DNA of 64,000 bases from Acidobacteriota bacterium (GTDB lineage: Bacteria > Acidobacteriota > Terriglobia > Terriglobales > Acidobacteriaceae): NCBI GenBank assembly GCA_023441255.1, contig JAEZPW010000313.1, forward strand, positions 1 through 64,000, read 5' to 3'. Position 1 is the stretch's first letter; every line of letters starts with the position of its first letter. Under the pieces are notes generated by a model, which was not told the origin of the DNA, searched no databases, and was given only the letters and a program-made list of their open reading frames with translations. This document shows positions 34,621-42,985 of the stretch, in pieces. The position numbers were made by a program, and so were the translations under genes.

Positions 34621-35877
34621 GTGAAGGTGCGAACCCTCGTGGTCGGACTTGCACTTTGCACATTGTGCTCACACGTGTGTCCGGCGTATTCCGTTCTTAC
34701 GCACGAGGCGATTATCGATGCCGCTTGGAAGGACGATATCGTTCCCGTGCTGTTGAGCCGTTTTCCTGATTCCACGGCAAAGGAGCTGCTCGGCGCGCAC
34801 GCCTACGCTTATGGCGGTGCAATCATCCAGGACCTCGGCTATTACCCCTTCGGCAACGATTTCTTTAGCGACCTGACGCATTACGTCCGAAGCGGCGACT
34901 TTGTAATTGCACTGTTGGAAGGATCACAAAATCTCAATGAGTATGCCTTCGCGCTGGGCGCTTTGTCCCACTACGCGGCGGACGTATCCGGACACCCGCT
35001 CGCCACGAACCGCGCTGTCGCCCTCCTGTATCCCGGGTTGGCAAAAAAGTACGGCTCTGTGGTGACATACCAGGCCAAGCCATCCGCACACATGAAAGTG
35101 GAGTTTGGCTTTGATGTGGACCAGGTGGCAGAAGGGAATTACGCGCCCAAGGCGTACCACGACTTCGTTGGTTTCGAAGTCTCGAAGCCGCTGCTCGAAA
35201 GAGCCTTCGCCAGAACCTATGGCCTGGATATGTCCAGCGTGTTCTTCAGCGTGGATCTCGCGCTAGGCAGTTATCGCCATGCCGTCGCAACAGTCATTCC
35301 GAGGACGACCAAAGTAGCATGGCACCTCAAGAAGAAGGAACTTAAGCAGAGTCATCCGAGCGAAACCAAGGCGCAGTTCGTCTACAACATTTCGCGTTCA
35401 GAATACCGCAACGAGTGGGGACATATTTACGAAACACCCGGAGCCTTTGCACGCATAAAGGGCTTTTTCGTCCGTATACTGCCCAAGGTTGGGCCATTCA
35501 GTGCGCTTGCGTTTCACCCGCCAACTCCCGAAGTGGAACAACTCTATATGCACAGCTTCAACCAAACGTTGAGTCGTTATCGTGCGCTGCTTAGCGACGA
35601 GAAGGAGCGTCGGCTTAAGTTGCCGAACGACAATCTCGACACGGGAGCTATCACGCAAGCCGCCGTTTATAGCCTTTCCGACGAAACTTACGCTGAATTG
35701 GTCAAAAGAACGACCGGCAAGGTCGTACCGGAGAGCTTACGCGGTGACATTCTCTCCTATTATGCCGATCTCGGTAAGCCCTATGCCACTAAGCGCAATA
35801 CAAAAGCCTGGCATCAACTTACGAGGCAGTTGGAGGTCCTGAGATCGACTTCAAGTGCCTCCTCTGCTGGTCGCTAA
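34621..35877 (+). CDS. Zinc-dependent phospholipase C family protein, exported
   Basis: 418 residues from a GTG; a weak AGGAAG lies further upstream than usual. Signal peptide VVGLALCTLCSHVCPAYS, after which SVLTHEAIIDAAW begins the zinc-dependent PLC/S1-P1-like helical domain. Typical elements follow: LLGAHAYAYGGAIIQDLGYY, SDLTHYVRSGDFV, YAFALGALSHYAADVSGHP, and the later HMKVEFGFDVDQV. The His/Asp residues in these segments would bind the metal cluster. The C-terminal half is unlike known enzymes. It is likely periplasmic and may hydrolyse phospholipid head groups. The Crp/Fnr gene follows 107 bases downstream. Confidence 0.82.
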   Translation: MKVRTLVVGLALCTLCSHVCPAYSVLTHEAIIDAAWKDDIVPVLLSRFPDSTAKELLGAHAYAYGGAIIQDLGYYPFGNDFFSDLTHYVRSGDFVIALLEGSQNLNEYAFALGALSHYAADVSGHPLATNRAVALLYPGLAKKYGSVVTYQAKPSAHMKVEFGFDVDQVAEGNYAPKAYHDFVGFEVSKPLLERAFARTYGLDMSSVFFSVDLALGSYRHAVATVIPRTTKVAWHLKKKELKQSHPSETKAQFVYNISRSEYRNEWGHIYETPGAFARIKGFFVRILPKVGPFSALAFHPPTPEVEQLYMHSFNQTLSRYRALLSDEKERRLKLPNDNLDTGAITQAAVYSLSDETYAELVKRTTGKVVPESLRGDILSYYADLGKPYATKRNTKAWHQLTRQLEVLRSTSSASSAGR

Positions 35878-35921
35878 GCCGCAGCCATGTCGCCCCGCGC
35901 CTCCGCAGTCCGTGGTCAAGA

Positions 35922-35937
35922 CTGGCACCTTTGCCAG
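35922..35937. promoter_or_regulatory. Candidate operator dyad before the Crp/Fnr regulator gene
   Basis: CTGGCACCTTTGCCAG, 14 of 16 matches to the palindrome at 42767..42782, with intact CTGGCA / TGCCAG arms. It ends 47 bases before the start at 35985. If real, it fits autoregulation by the encoded Crp/Fnr protein and supports that start over the TTG at 35931, which lies inside the site. Confidence 0.55.
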
Positions 35938-35984
35938 TGTCGAGCGATGCAAGCCTCGCATCCCATTTCTTCGAGGCCTTGGTC

Positions 35985-36713
35985 ATGAGTCGCAGCTCGC
36001 AAGCTGTCAAGTGGAGCTCCAATGAGTCGCCATCCGGCAACGGCACGGATTCCCCGCGGAATGCGGTGCCGCTATTTCGCCACTTGAGCTCATCGGATGT
36101 AGCCGATGTATTCGCACGAGGTCGAAGCTTCGAGGTTTCTCCCAAAGTTCGCCTCTGCAGTGCCGGACAGAGAGCAAACCACTTCTTCTTGGTATTGAAG
36201 GGCCGCATCAAATACAGTCGTGACACTGACGGGGGAGACGAGATAATCATTCGCCTGCTCACCCGATTCGATTGCCTGGGCTTGGCTTCTCTTTTGCCAG
36301 ACCCGCCTAACTACCTGGGGACGGCCGTCGCGGTGTTTCCATCGGAGGTCGTGGTCTGGCGTCATGCCGATATGGTCGAACTTGCCACACGCTATCCTGA
36401 CATCAGAACTAACGTTCTGCGCATCGCCCTCGAGTATTTCGGCGCACTGTCGGAGAGACACTCCAGGCTTTTCGAAGGCGACGCCAGTCACCGGATAGCG
36501 CGGGTTCTCATGGACATGGGACGGCGGAGCGGCGACGTTCGCCCCGACGGAATCGCCGTTCACATCACTAATGAACAATTAGGATCACTGGCCGACGTCA
36601 ATCGCTTCACCACCAGTCGCGTGCTCAGCGACTGGAGCAAAAGGGGCGTAATCACGAAGAACCGGGAATTGGTTCGTATACATTCCCCCGAGGCTCTCCT
36701 GTCCGACTCCTGA
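35985..36713 (+). CDS. Crp/Fnr family transcriptional regulator
   Basis: 242 residues from the ATG at 35985 (GAGG upstream); the TTG at 35931 lies within the dyad. The N-terminal cyclic-nucleotide-type beta-roll runs from FRHLSSSDVADVFARGRSFEV through ANHFFLVLKGRIKYS and GDEIIIRLLTRFDCLGLASLL. The long dimerisation helix follows, then the Crp helix-turn-helix: ITNEQLGSLADVNRFTTSRV, then LSDWSKRGVI. In the recognition helix the Fnr Ser-Arg pair is kept, while the Glu of Crp/Fnr is Phe. There are no four N-terminal Cys, so it is not an iron-sulfur Fnr. The ligand is unknown. It is the best candidate to bind the dyads. Confidence 0.88.
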   Translation: MSRSSQAVKWSSNESPSGNGTDSPRNAVPLFRHLSSSDVADVFARGRSFEVSPKVRLCSAGQRANHFFLVLKGRIKYSRDTDGGDEIIIRLLTRFDCLGLASLLPDPPNYLGTAVAVFPSEVVVWRHADMVELATRYPDIRTNVLRIALEYFGALSERHSRLFEGDASHRIARVLMDMGRRSGDVRPDGIAVHITNEQLGSLADVNRFTTSRVLSDWSKRGVITKNRELVRIHSPEALLSDS

Positions 36714-36842
36714 TCTGTGTCCGGTATCGCAACGACACGCGATCGTCTCCAGCTTGATAACCAATGCGCCTACAGACGTTCTGGCGGACTTAGACGTATG
36801 TTGCGGGCCTTCAAACCTGGATGCCTTACGGGCGTGTCAGAC

Positions 36843-36886
36843 AAAAAGAGCCCGTCCTGAGCGGAGGGGATCCTTCAGGGCGGGCT
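36843..36886 (-). terminator. Intrinsic terminator of the OmpA-like gene
   Basis: 12-bp stem (AGCCCGTCCTGA / TCAGGGCGGGCT with one G-T pair), and on the minus strand CTTTTTGT directly after it. It lies 34 bases beyond the stop of the OmpA-like gene and is among the best-formed terminators here. Confidence 0.8.
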
Positions 36887-36919
36887 GAGGGGAGGCAGCG
36901 ATACTGCAGGAGAGAACTC

Positions 36920-37831
36920 TTACTTGCTCGCTACTATACCTTTGTTGACCAGCACCTTCACTTCAACCCGACGGTTTTGAGCCCTTCCCAAGTTCGACTC
37001 GTTGGTGGCTGCTGCACCGTACTCGCCCATCGCGCCTGGCGCGACAACGCGCCGCACCGGCACTCCACATTGCTGAACAAGATAGGCGGTGACTGCTTTC
37101 GCCCGATCTTCACTCAGCTTCGTGTTCATTGCAGCATTACCCGTGGAATCGGCGTACCCGATGACCTCGATGAGATACCCGGGAAGTTGGTTTGCACTAT
37201 CCGCCAGCTGCTTGAGCTCCTTCTTGTCTGGCTCCAGGAGTGTGGAACTGCCGGTTTTGAAGTTCACCGTCGCCTGCCCCTTAACGTCGAAATCCTGCAG
37301 GGCGGCGAAGCGCTGCTCGTGCTGTTCTATGTCTTTGATGCTTTGCTCAATCTTCTGTCTGTTCTCAGCGATGTTCTGCTGATTGGTTGCAATGCCCTGT
37401 TGATTCGCCTCAATTCCTTTCTGGTGCGTTTCCAGCCGCTGGACATTCGCTTCCACCTGTTCAGCTGTGGGATGCAACCCTGCCTGGACCATCTGCGAAG
37501 CTTCCAAGTCGTCGCCATCGACCGTTATTGTCTGTGCGACGACGCGGCCCTGTGGGTCAGGTGCTCCGTCGATGTCGACCTTAAGACCTGGAATCAATAC
37601 CGTACTGCCCGTTTCCTGATCGAGTCCGAAGAGACCCCGGTCATCTTTGGTTCTTGTACTATCGGTCAGGACCACGGTCTTATCTCCAGAGTCGGTTGCG
37701 ATCAGAAGCGTATCTCCAGTCCGGTTCTTGATCATACCTTTGACCTCGACCTTGTCCTGGGCCGCAAGAACGGCAACCGCCGCGAAACAGAACAGCACGG
37801 CAACACTGGCAATCGTAACTTTGCGCGACAT
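36920..37831 (-). CDS. OmpA-family protein with coiled-coil spacer (paralogue of 12956..13822)
   Basis: 303 residues; ATG at 37831 with GAGGAA upstream. Signal peptide VAVLFCFAAVAVLAAQ. Same order as its paralogue: a small beta domain (VKGMIKNRTGDTLLIATDSG ... DIDGAPDPQGRV), then a helix with Asn/Gln-rich repeats (HQKGIEANQQGIATNQQNIA), and a C-terminal OmpA domain (VNFKTGSSTLLEPDKKEL, IEVIGYADSTG, LSEDRAKAV). A frame extension upstream of 37831 is unlikely. The long repeated Gln/Asn helix may act as a spacer between peptidoglycan and an outer-membrane partner. A dyad lies 147 bases upstream. The gene ends at a strong terminator. Confidence 0.87.
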   Translation of the reverse strand: MSRKVTIASVAVLFCFAAVAVLAAQDKVEVKGMIKNRTGDTLLIATDSGDKTVVLTDSTRTKDDRGLFGLDQETGSTVLIPGLKVDIDGAPDPQGRVVAQTITVDGDDLEASQMVQAGLHPTAEQVEANVQRLETHQKGIEANQQGIATNQQNIAENRQKIEQSIKDIEQHEQRFAALQDFDVKGQATVNFKTGSSTLLEPDKKELKQLADSANQLPGYLIEVIGYADSTGNAAMNTKLSEDRAKAVTAYLVQQCGVPVRRVVAPGAMGEYGAAATNESNLGRAQNRRVEVKVLVNKGIVASK

Positions 37832-37977
37832 ACGGTTCCTCTCAGGGGTGTTAATGAGACGGATCTTGCGACTAATCCGTCTGTCATCTCCCGTAGGCTG
37901 CAACGAAGGGCGCGAAACATCTGCGCAGCGCATCGGAGTTAGGCTTCTATACTCAGACGACCTCGTGTACCTTGCCA

Positions 37978-37993
37978 CTGGCAGATTTGTTAG
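37978..37993. promoter_or_regulatory. Candidate operator dyad between the OmpA-like and SpoIIE genes
   Basis: CTGGCAGATTTGTTAG, 13 of 16 matches, 147 bases upstream of the OmpA-like start at 37831. It lies in the 308-base divergent stretch 37832..38139, which contains no gene. Confidence 0.45.
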
Positions 37994-38073
37994 CTCCACC
38001 GCTCGTCCTGAATGGGTGTGTGTCGCCAGACTACAACCGAGGGAACTAGCTAATTACGTGAACTGGGTCACTC

Positions 38074-38089
38074 AAAACAAATTTACCAG
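38074..38089. promoter_or_regulatory. Candidate operator dyad (half-site) before the SpoIIE phosphatase
   Basis: AAAACAAATTTACCAG, 11 of 16 matches with an intact right arm and AAATTT centre, 51 bases upstream of the ATG at 38140. With 37978..37993 it makes two copies in one divergent region. Confidence 0.35.
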
Positions 38090-38139
38090 CAAAATAGCTA
38101 GTATCTCTGCGCGTACGTCGTCAGCATACTTGGCCGGCA

Positions 38140-39543
38140 ATGGCTTCTAGCATTCAGTCTCGCGCCTTTGAAGATGCGCTTCTTCACACGGAGCGGCTTC
38201 GTACGATCGGCGTGATCGCTACTATTCTGGTATTCGGCTCGACCGCGGCGGCTCGGATCTATCTCTTCGGATCGCACATGACGCATGTAGGCCTCTACGC
38301 CTCCGTCGCTTTTGTCGTGTACGAACTGCTGGTGTTGCGCGCAGTGGATGCGAGCATCAGATCCCACAAACGGATCCCGCATTGGCTGTGGTCGCTGAAC
38401 GTAGTTGTCGAAATGACGATTCCTGCACTGGGGTTGGCATTCCTCGTGACTGATCGTCTCCCTCCCGATTTTCGCCCACTCGCTTCGTCATGGGTCCTGC
38501 TTTTCTTCCCATTCCTGATTCTCTCCACCTTACGGTTGAGTTTCCTTGATTCCACCGTTGCCGGCCTAACGGGGGCGATCGGATATCTGCTTGCGGCCAG
38601 GCACCACGGTTGGCACATCAAGGCCGATCTGCTCAGTAATCCGGTGACACATTCCGCGGTGCCCTTCTTTGCTGTGATGATCTGTGTAACGGGATTGGTG
38701 GCTGCTTTCGTGGCACGCGAAATACGTGGTTACGTACAAGCCGCGCTGCGCGAGGCCGAGACCGAGCGACGACTTGAGCAGATGCAACACGATCTCTCTA
38801 TTGCACGGTCCATCCAGCAGTCTCTCTTGCCAAAAATCCGTCCGCGCATTGAAGGCTACGAGATCGCCGGCTGGAACCGATCCGCCGACGCCACGGGCGG
38901 TGATTACTTCGACTGGACTCAACTCGACGATGGACGATTGGCAGTGACCCTCGCTGATGTCACGGGCCATGGAATCGGTCCGGCATTGCTGGCTTCGGTG
39001 TGTCGGGCCTATGCGCGCGCCTGCTTTGCGAAGTCAGACTCGCTCGCCGAAACGCTTCAGGGCCTTAACCATTCCCTTGGAGAGGACTTGTTGCCCGGAC
39101 GCTTCGCTACTTTTGTTGCGGCCATTTGCCGCGCCGGGGATGATAGAGTGGAATTGCTTTCGGCCGGCCATGGCCCCCTGTTCTGTTACTCGCATGGCGA
39201 CGCAACGCTGCAAAAATTCCCCGCTCACGATGTCCCCTTGGGGATTCTTCCCCGCCTGACGTCTGAGGCGCCACAGGTTTTATCCATGAAGAACGGGGAT
39301 ATCGTGTTGCTTGTCACTGACGGTTTTCTCGAATGGGAAAATTCCGCCGGTGAGCAATTTGGCAGCGACCGATTCGAGGGCGTCGTCCGGTCAACCTGTC
39401 ACTTGGCACCCGAGGACATCATTGCGGAACTGTACAACGCTGTCTTGAAGTTCGCAGATGGCAGTCCCCAACAAGACGACCTCACGGCCGTAGTCATCAA
39501 ACGAGTGACAACAGAACCAGCTACCGTCGCGAGCGCTGCCTAG
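38140..39543 (+). CDS. Membrane-anchored PP2C-type (SpoIIE/RsbU) phosphatase
   Basis: 467 residues from the ATG at 38140. About five or six hydrophobic spans occupy residues 20-205 (IGVIATILVFGSTAAARIYL, FFAVMICVTGLVAAFVAREI). A coiled linker follows (REAETERRLEQMQHDLSIAR), then QQSLLPKIRPRIEGYEIAGW, the standard opening of SpoIIE/RsbU domains. Metal-binding Asp residues are in SADATGGDYFDW and LADVTGHGIGPAL; later LVTDGFLEW and QQDDLTAVVI complete the PP2C core. Such phosphatases dephosphorylate anti-sigma antagonists of the STAS type; the STAS protein at 56901 is a possible but unproven partner. The next gene converges with a 20-base gap. Confidence 0.9.
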   Translation: MASSIQSRAFEDALLHTERLRTIGVIATILVFGSTAAARIYLFGSHMTHVGLYASVAFVVYELLVLRAVDASIRSHKRIPHWLWSLNVVVEMTIPALGLAFLVTDRLPPDFRPLASSWVLLFFPFLILSTLRLSFLDSTVAGLTGAIGYLLAARHHGWHIKADLLSNPVTHSAVPFFAVMICVTGLVAAFVAREIRGYVQAALREAETERRLEQMQHDLSIARSIQQSLLPKIRPRIEGYEIAGWNRSADATGGDYFDWTQLDDGRLAVTLADVTGHGIGPALLASVCRAYARACFAKSDSLAETLQGLNHSLGEDLLPGRFATFVAAICRAGDDRVELLSAGHGPLFCYSHGDATLQKFPAHDVPLGILPRLTSEAPQVLSMKNGDIVLLVTDGFLEWENSAGEQFGSDRFEGVVRSTCHLAPEDIIAELYNAVLKFADGSPQQDDLTAVVIKRVTTEPATVASAA

Positions 39544-39563
39544 TTGACCCTGGCGACCGCGGA

Positions 39564-42500
39564 TCAAGCTGCTCCGGCGCGAAATTCTCGTTCTGTGAGC
39601 GGGACGCGCGCATGGATCGTAGTGCCGCATCCGGGTTTCGAGTCGATCGAGAACTCTCCATTCACCAGTTGCACTCTTTCCCGCATGCTGATCAATCCAA
39701 GACCGGCGGACCGCACGGCCTCTCGCTGGTTGAACCCAGTACCCTCGTCGCTCACTGACAGCTCGATTCCATCCGGTCGACCGCGGAGCTCCGCTTTGAA
39801 GTGTCGCACACCACTGTGTTTTACAGCATTCTGCACAGCTTCCTGCAAAACCCGGAACAAGGATAATGCAACCTCTTTCGGAATCTTCGAAGGAATGCAC
39901 GAATGCCTGAACTCGATTTCCACCTTCTGCTTCTCGGCAACCTCGTTGCAGAAGCTTTCGGCTGCCGTAGCAAGCCCCAGGTACTCGAGGTGCGAGCAGT
40001 GGAGTCGGTGCGACAACGCTTGCACGTCATATCCGATCTCCGCGATGCGATCACGCACCCGTTGAAGTTGGTCTTCGAACCCGGAACCGCGTGGAAGCTT
40101 CTGTCGCAACAAGTCCAACTCTATCAACGCCAATGTAATGCGCTGGTTGATGTCATCGTGCAGTTCTCGTCCGATCCGGGTGCGCTCCTCTTCGTGGGCC
40201 TCGATCAGCCTTCGTCCCACCGTCGCTAGAGCCTCCTCTGCAATCTTTCGATCGGTCACGTCCATGCAAGATCCTATATAGCCGGCAAAGGAGCCGTCTG
40301 GATTAAATCTCGGCACGCCAACGTCCAAGACCCAGCGGTACTCTCCGTCGTGCCGCCGAATTCGATATTGCATTTCGAATTTCTCGCGGAGATCGAAAGC
40401 CCGCGTGTACGTATCAAGACACCTTCTGAGGTCTTCAGCGTGGACGCCTTCTGCCCAGCCGTTGCCAAGCTCAGCATCAACGGGTCGCCCCGTAAAATCA
40501 AGCCAGGGGTCATTGAAGTAAGTGCACAGCTTGTCAGTACCAGACATCCAGATCATCACTGGAGCGGTATTGGCTACCAGCCGGAAGCGCCGTTCGCTTT
40601 CCTGTACCGCCTTTTCCGCTTCAAGACGCTGAGTCATGTCGCGAAGAATGACAGTGAATAGCTTTTTTCCGTCCGTTTGGACCTGCGCCACGGACGCTTC
40701 AATAGGGAACTCCTCGCCATTGGCCCTCAGGCCCCGAACCTCATTCGCAATGCGCATTGGTCCGTTCGGGATGCCCGCGCGGCCGAAGCGCTGAATGTGC
40801 TCTTTGTGGTCGCTGCGAAAACGTTGAGGGATGAAACGATCGATCTTCTTCCCAATCGCCTCACCGGCGGGGCACCTGAAAATGCTTTCAGCTGCGCTGT
40901 TGAACAGTACGATCCGCTGCTCCTCATCTACGGCGACGATTGCGTCCATAGCCGAGCCGATGATGCCTTCCAACCGCTGCTCACTTTCGCGTACCTTTTG
41001 TTCCATCTGCTTGCGGTCCGTGATATCGACCGCCATGCCCAGCATCAGCTCTGGATCGCCGTTCTTTCCGTGATAGAACTTTCCGCGCGCACTGATCCAG
41101 CGCACGGTCTGGTCGCTGCGAATAACGCGAAATTCAGCAACGTAAGGGTTGCGACTCTTTCTCGAATTCTCGATCGCTTGTTCGACCAAGCCTCTGTCTT
41201 CGGGATGTACATACTTCCGCAAATCACCTGCTCGTCCGACATAATGATCAGACGGTATTCCGAACATGGTATTCAAGTCGCCGAACCATCGATTCTGTCC
41301 AGTTTTGATCTCCCAGTCCCAACTCGCTGATTTTCCGGACTCCACCGCGAGACGAAGCCGGTCGTGAGTAAGCGCCAGTTCGGCTTCCGCCTTTCTTCGT
41401 CTTGAACGTTGCCACAGTAAGCCGAAGATCAGCAGTCCCTCCGCGACGATCAGAGAAGCACCGCCGATCAGATACCACTTCGCTGATTCCCACACTGATA
41501 GCCGCCGATTGAGCACGACACTGCCGGGCGGCAGGTTGCTCTCCCGAAATCCCCATCGTCTCAACGCGAGGGCATCGAACATATAGATGTTCGTACTCTT
41601 AACGGCGGGAATATTCTCTGGTTTCTCCCCATTGAGGACTCGTATGGCCATTCTGGCGGCGGTATGACCTTCGGCAGCCAAGCTGAGCACGTCGCCGCCG
41701 ACGGCGCCCGTGCCGAGATCAACGTCATCCACGATGAACATAGGCGCATTCGCAGCTGCCGCAACCTTCGGGACTGACTGCGTTGCATCAATGAAATGTG
41801 TTCCCGCGCCATCCTCGGTAATCGCCGTGTAGTAGATGATCGTGTTGTTCGGCAGATGTCTCACGCGCTCGAGCAGCGTCGGCATGTCCAGGTCGGTGAG
41901 AAATGTGAACTCAAAAGACCCTTCGTACTTCCGCAGACTCTCCCGGGTTATCGTCTCAAGCTTTCGGTCATAGGTCCCTATGCCGCCCACTATCACCACG
42001 TGCTGCGTGAAGGGCTGCAGATGCAGTGCCGCCTCGAGTGTCTTTTCGGGCTGCGCAACTCCCCAAACGCCAGTGAATTCAGAGCCGGGATTCAAGCTCT
42101 CCACCATTTCCTGTGTGCTTCCACAGAAGATGATGGGGACGTTGGTAGCAAAGCTGTCGTGCGATTCAATCATGAATTGCAGCGATGCTGGCCCAACCAC
42201 GATGATCACGTCCGGCTTACGGTCATGGTACTTGCGAAAAAACCAGTCGCGGATCTGGCGTTGATAAACCTCGTCAGCGAACAGCGTGGCTTCTAGGTTC
42301 TCGGTGTAGAACTCTATCTGGTAAGGAGACGATTGGAGACCAGTAAAGATGGCCTGGTTTATAAGGCGAATGCCTGGCGATGCAAGCGGGTTGAAGTCAT
42401 CGAAGATGAGTACGCGCCTGACCTCTTTGTTTTGGGCGCTACTAGTCGTCGAGGCGATAGAATTCGGGACTAGAAGAATTACCAACGCGGCAAGGAGAAT

Positions 42501-42701
42501 CACAACAAGCAGCGCTCTCGCGGGCTTCCGGCGCCAACGCGTTCTCCGTTCTGGGCGGCCACACCGAGCACGATACGACGCACTTCGAGAATCGGAATAC
42601 AACACAACAAACCGCCAGTGAAAGCATTCAGGAGTACACCAAATACAACCAATTGGAACCGTGGAGCAGACCACAACGTTGCCATATCTGGCAGCTTTCA
42701 T
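39564..42701 (-). CDS. ABC-substrate-binding-like sensor fused to multi-PAS histidine kinase
   Basis: 1045 residues to the furthest ATG (42701); the true start may be 30-60 residues later, since the first 55 residues look non-coding and no ribosome site is seen. A TM (about 63-80) is followed by an ABC-substrate-binding-like sensor domain (about 95-390: RRVLIFDDFNPLASPGIRLI, PDVIIVVGPASLQFMI, FIVDDVDLGTGAVGGDVL), then a second TM (YLIGGASLIVAEGLLIFGLL). Three PAS domains occupy about 450-825. The HisKA_3 helix has phospho-accepting His848 in RTRIGRELHDDINQRI. The HATPase domain ends the protein. No receiver gene is next to it. Confidence 0.9.
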   Translation of the reverse strand: MKAARYGNVVVCSTVPIGCIWCTPECFHWRFVVLYSDSRSASYRARCGRPERRTRWRRKPARALLVVILLAALVILLVPNSIASTTSSAQNKEVRRVLIFDDFNPLASPGIRLINQAIFTGLQSSPYQIEFYTENLEATLFADEVYQRQIRDWFFRKYHDRKPDVIIVVGPASLQFMIESHDSFATNVPIIFCGSTQEMVESLNPGSEFTGVWGVAQPEKTLEAALHLQPFTQHVVIVGGIGTYDRKLETITRESLRKYEGSFEFTFLTDLDMPTLLERVRHLPNNTIIYYTAITEDGAGTHFIDATQSVPKVAAAANAPMFIVDDVDLGTGAVGGDVLSLAAEGHTAARMAIRVLNGEKPENIPAVKSTNIYMFDALALRRWGFRESNLPPGSVVLNRRLSVWESAKWYLIGGASLIVAEGLLIFGLLWQRSRRRKAEAELALTHDRLRLAVESGKSASWDWEIKTGQNRWFGDLNTMFGIPSDHYVGRAGDLRKYVHPEDRGLVEQAIENSRKSRNPYVAEFRVIRSDQTVRWISARGKFYHGKNGDPELMLGMAVDITDRKQMEQKVRESEQRLEGIIGSAMDAIVAVDEEQRIVLFNSAAESIFRCPAGEAIGKKIDRFIPQRFRSDHKEHIQRFGRAGIPNGPMRIANEVRGLRANGEEFPIEASVAQVQTDGKKLFTVILRDMTQRLEAEKAVQESERRFRLVANTAPVMIWMSGTDKLCTYFNDPWLDFTGRPVDAELGNGWAEGVHAEDLRRCLDTYTRAFDLREKFEMQYRIRRHDGEYRWVLDVGVPRFNPDGSFAGYIGSCMDVTDRKIAEEALATVGRRLIEAHEEERTRIGRELHDDINQRITLALIELDLLRQKLPRGSGFEDQLQRVRDRIAEIGYDVQALSHRLHCSHLEYLGLATAAESFCNEVAEKQKVEIEFRHSCIPSKIPKEVALSLFRVLQEAVQNAVKHSGVRHFKAELRGRPDGIELSVSDEGTGFNQREAVRSAGLGLISMRERVQLVNGEFSIDSKPGCGTTIHARVPLTEREFRAGAA

Positions 42702-42766
42702 GCAAATGGCTGAAGATGAACTCTGTTGCTAGAAATTGCATATTCTGCGTAGGATATTTTGCCTAG

Positions 42767-42782
42767 CTGGCAAATTTGCCAG
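42767..42782. promoter_or_regulatory. Perfect 16-bp operator-like palindrome
   Basis: CTGGCAAATTTGCCAG is a perfect palindrome in the divergent region between the sensor kinase (66 bases from its ATG) and the TonB receptor (204 bases). I used it as the reference for the other dyads in this list. No other gene lies in 42702..42985. Confidence 0.6.
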
Positions 42783-42985
42783 TGAGTTGTTAAGGCTGGG
42801 TTAAATTTGGTTACCTGTCTATCAACATCCCGCTCACGCGCTCGGGATCGGGCCATAATACCGTCTAACAATTTTGCGAGGACGTTAGCAGTAGGTAGCG
42901 TCCGCAACGCACGGCAGAGCAACTGCCCCTACACATAAAACAACGCTCAGGAGAGCTCGGTTGTTTGCTCCAACGGTGTTCCCGA

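Noticed and set aside
36821..37942. Plus-strand open frame of 373 codons
   Set aside because: Antisense to the second OmpA-like gene, which has a signal peptide, ribosome site, terminator and clear domain.
42767..42782. Palindrome as a sigma-54 promoter (GG/GC elements)
   Set aside because: The GG and GC are 9 bases apart instead of 12 as required for -24/-12 promoters, and the perfect symmetry suits an operator better.
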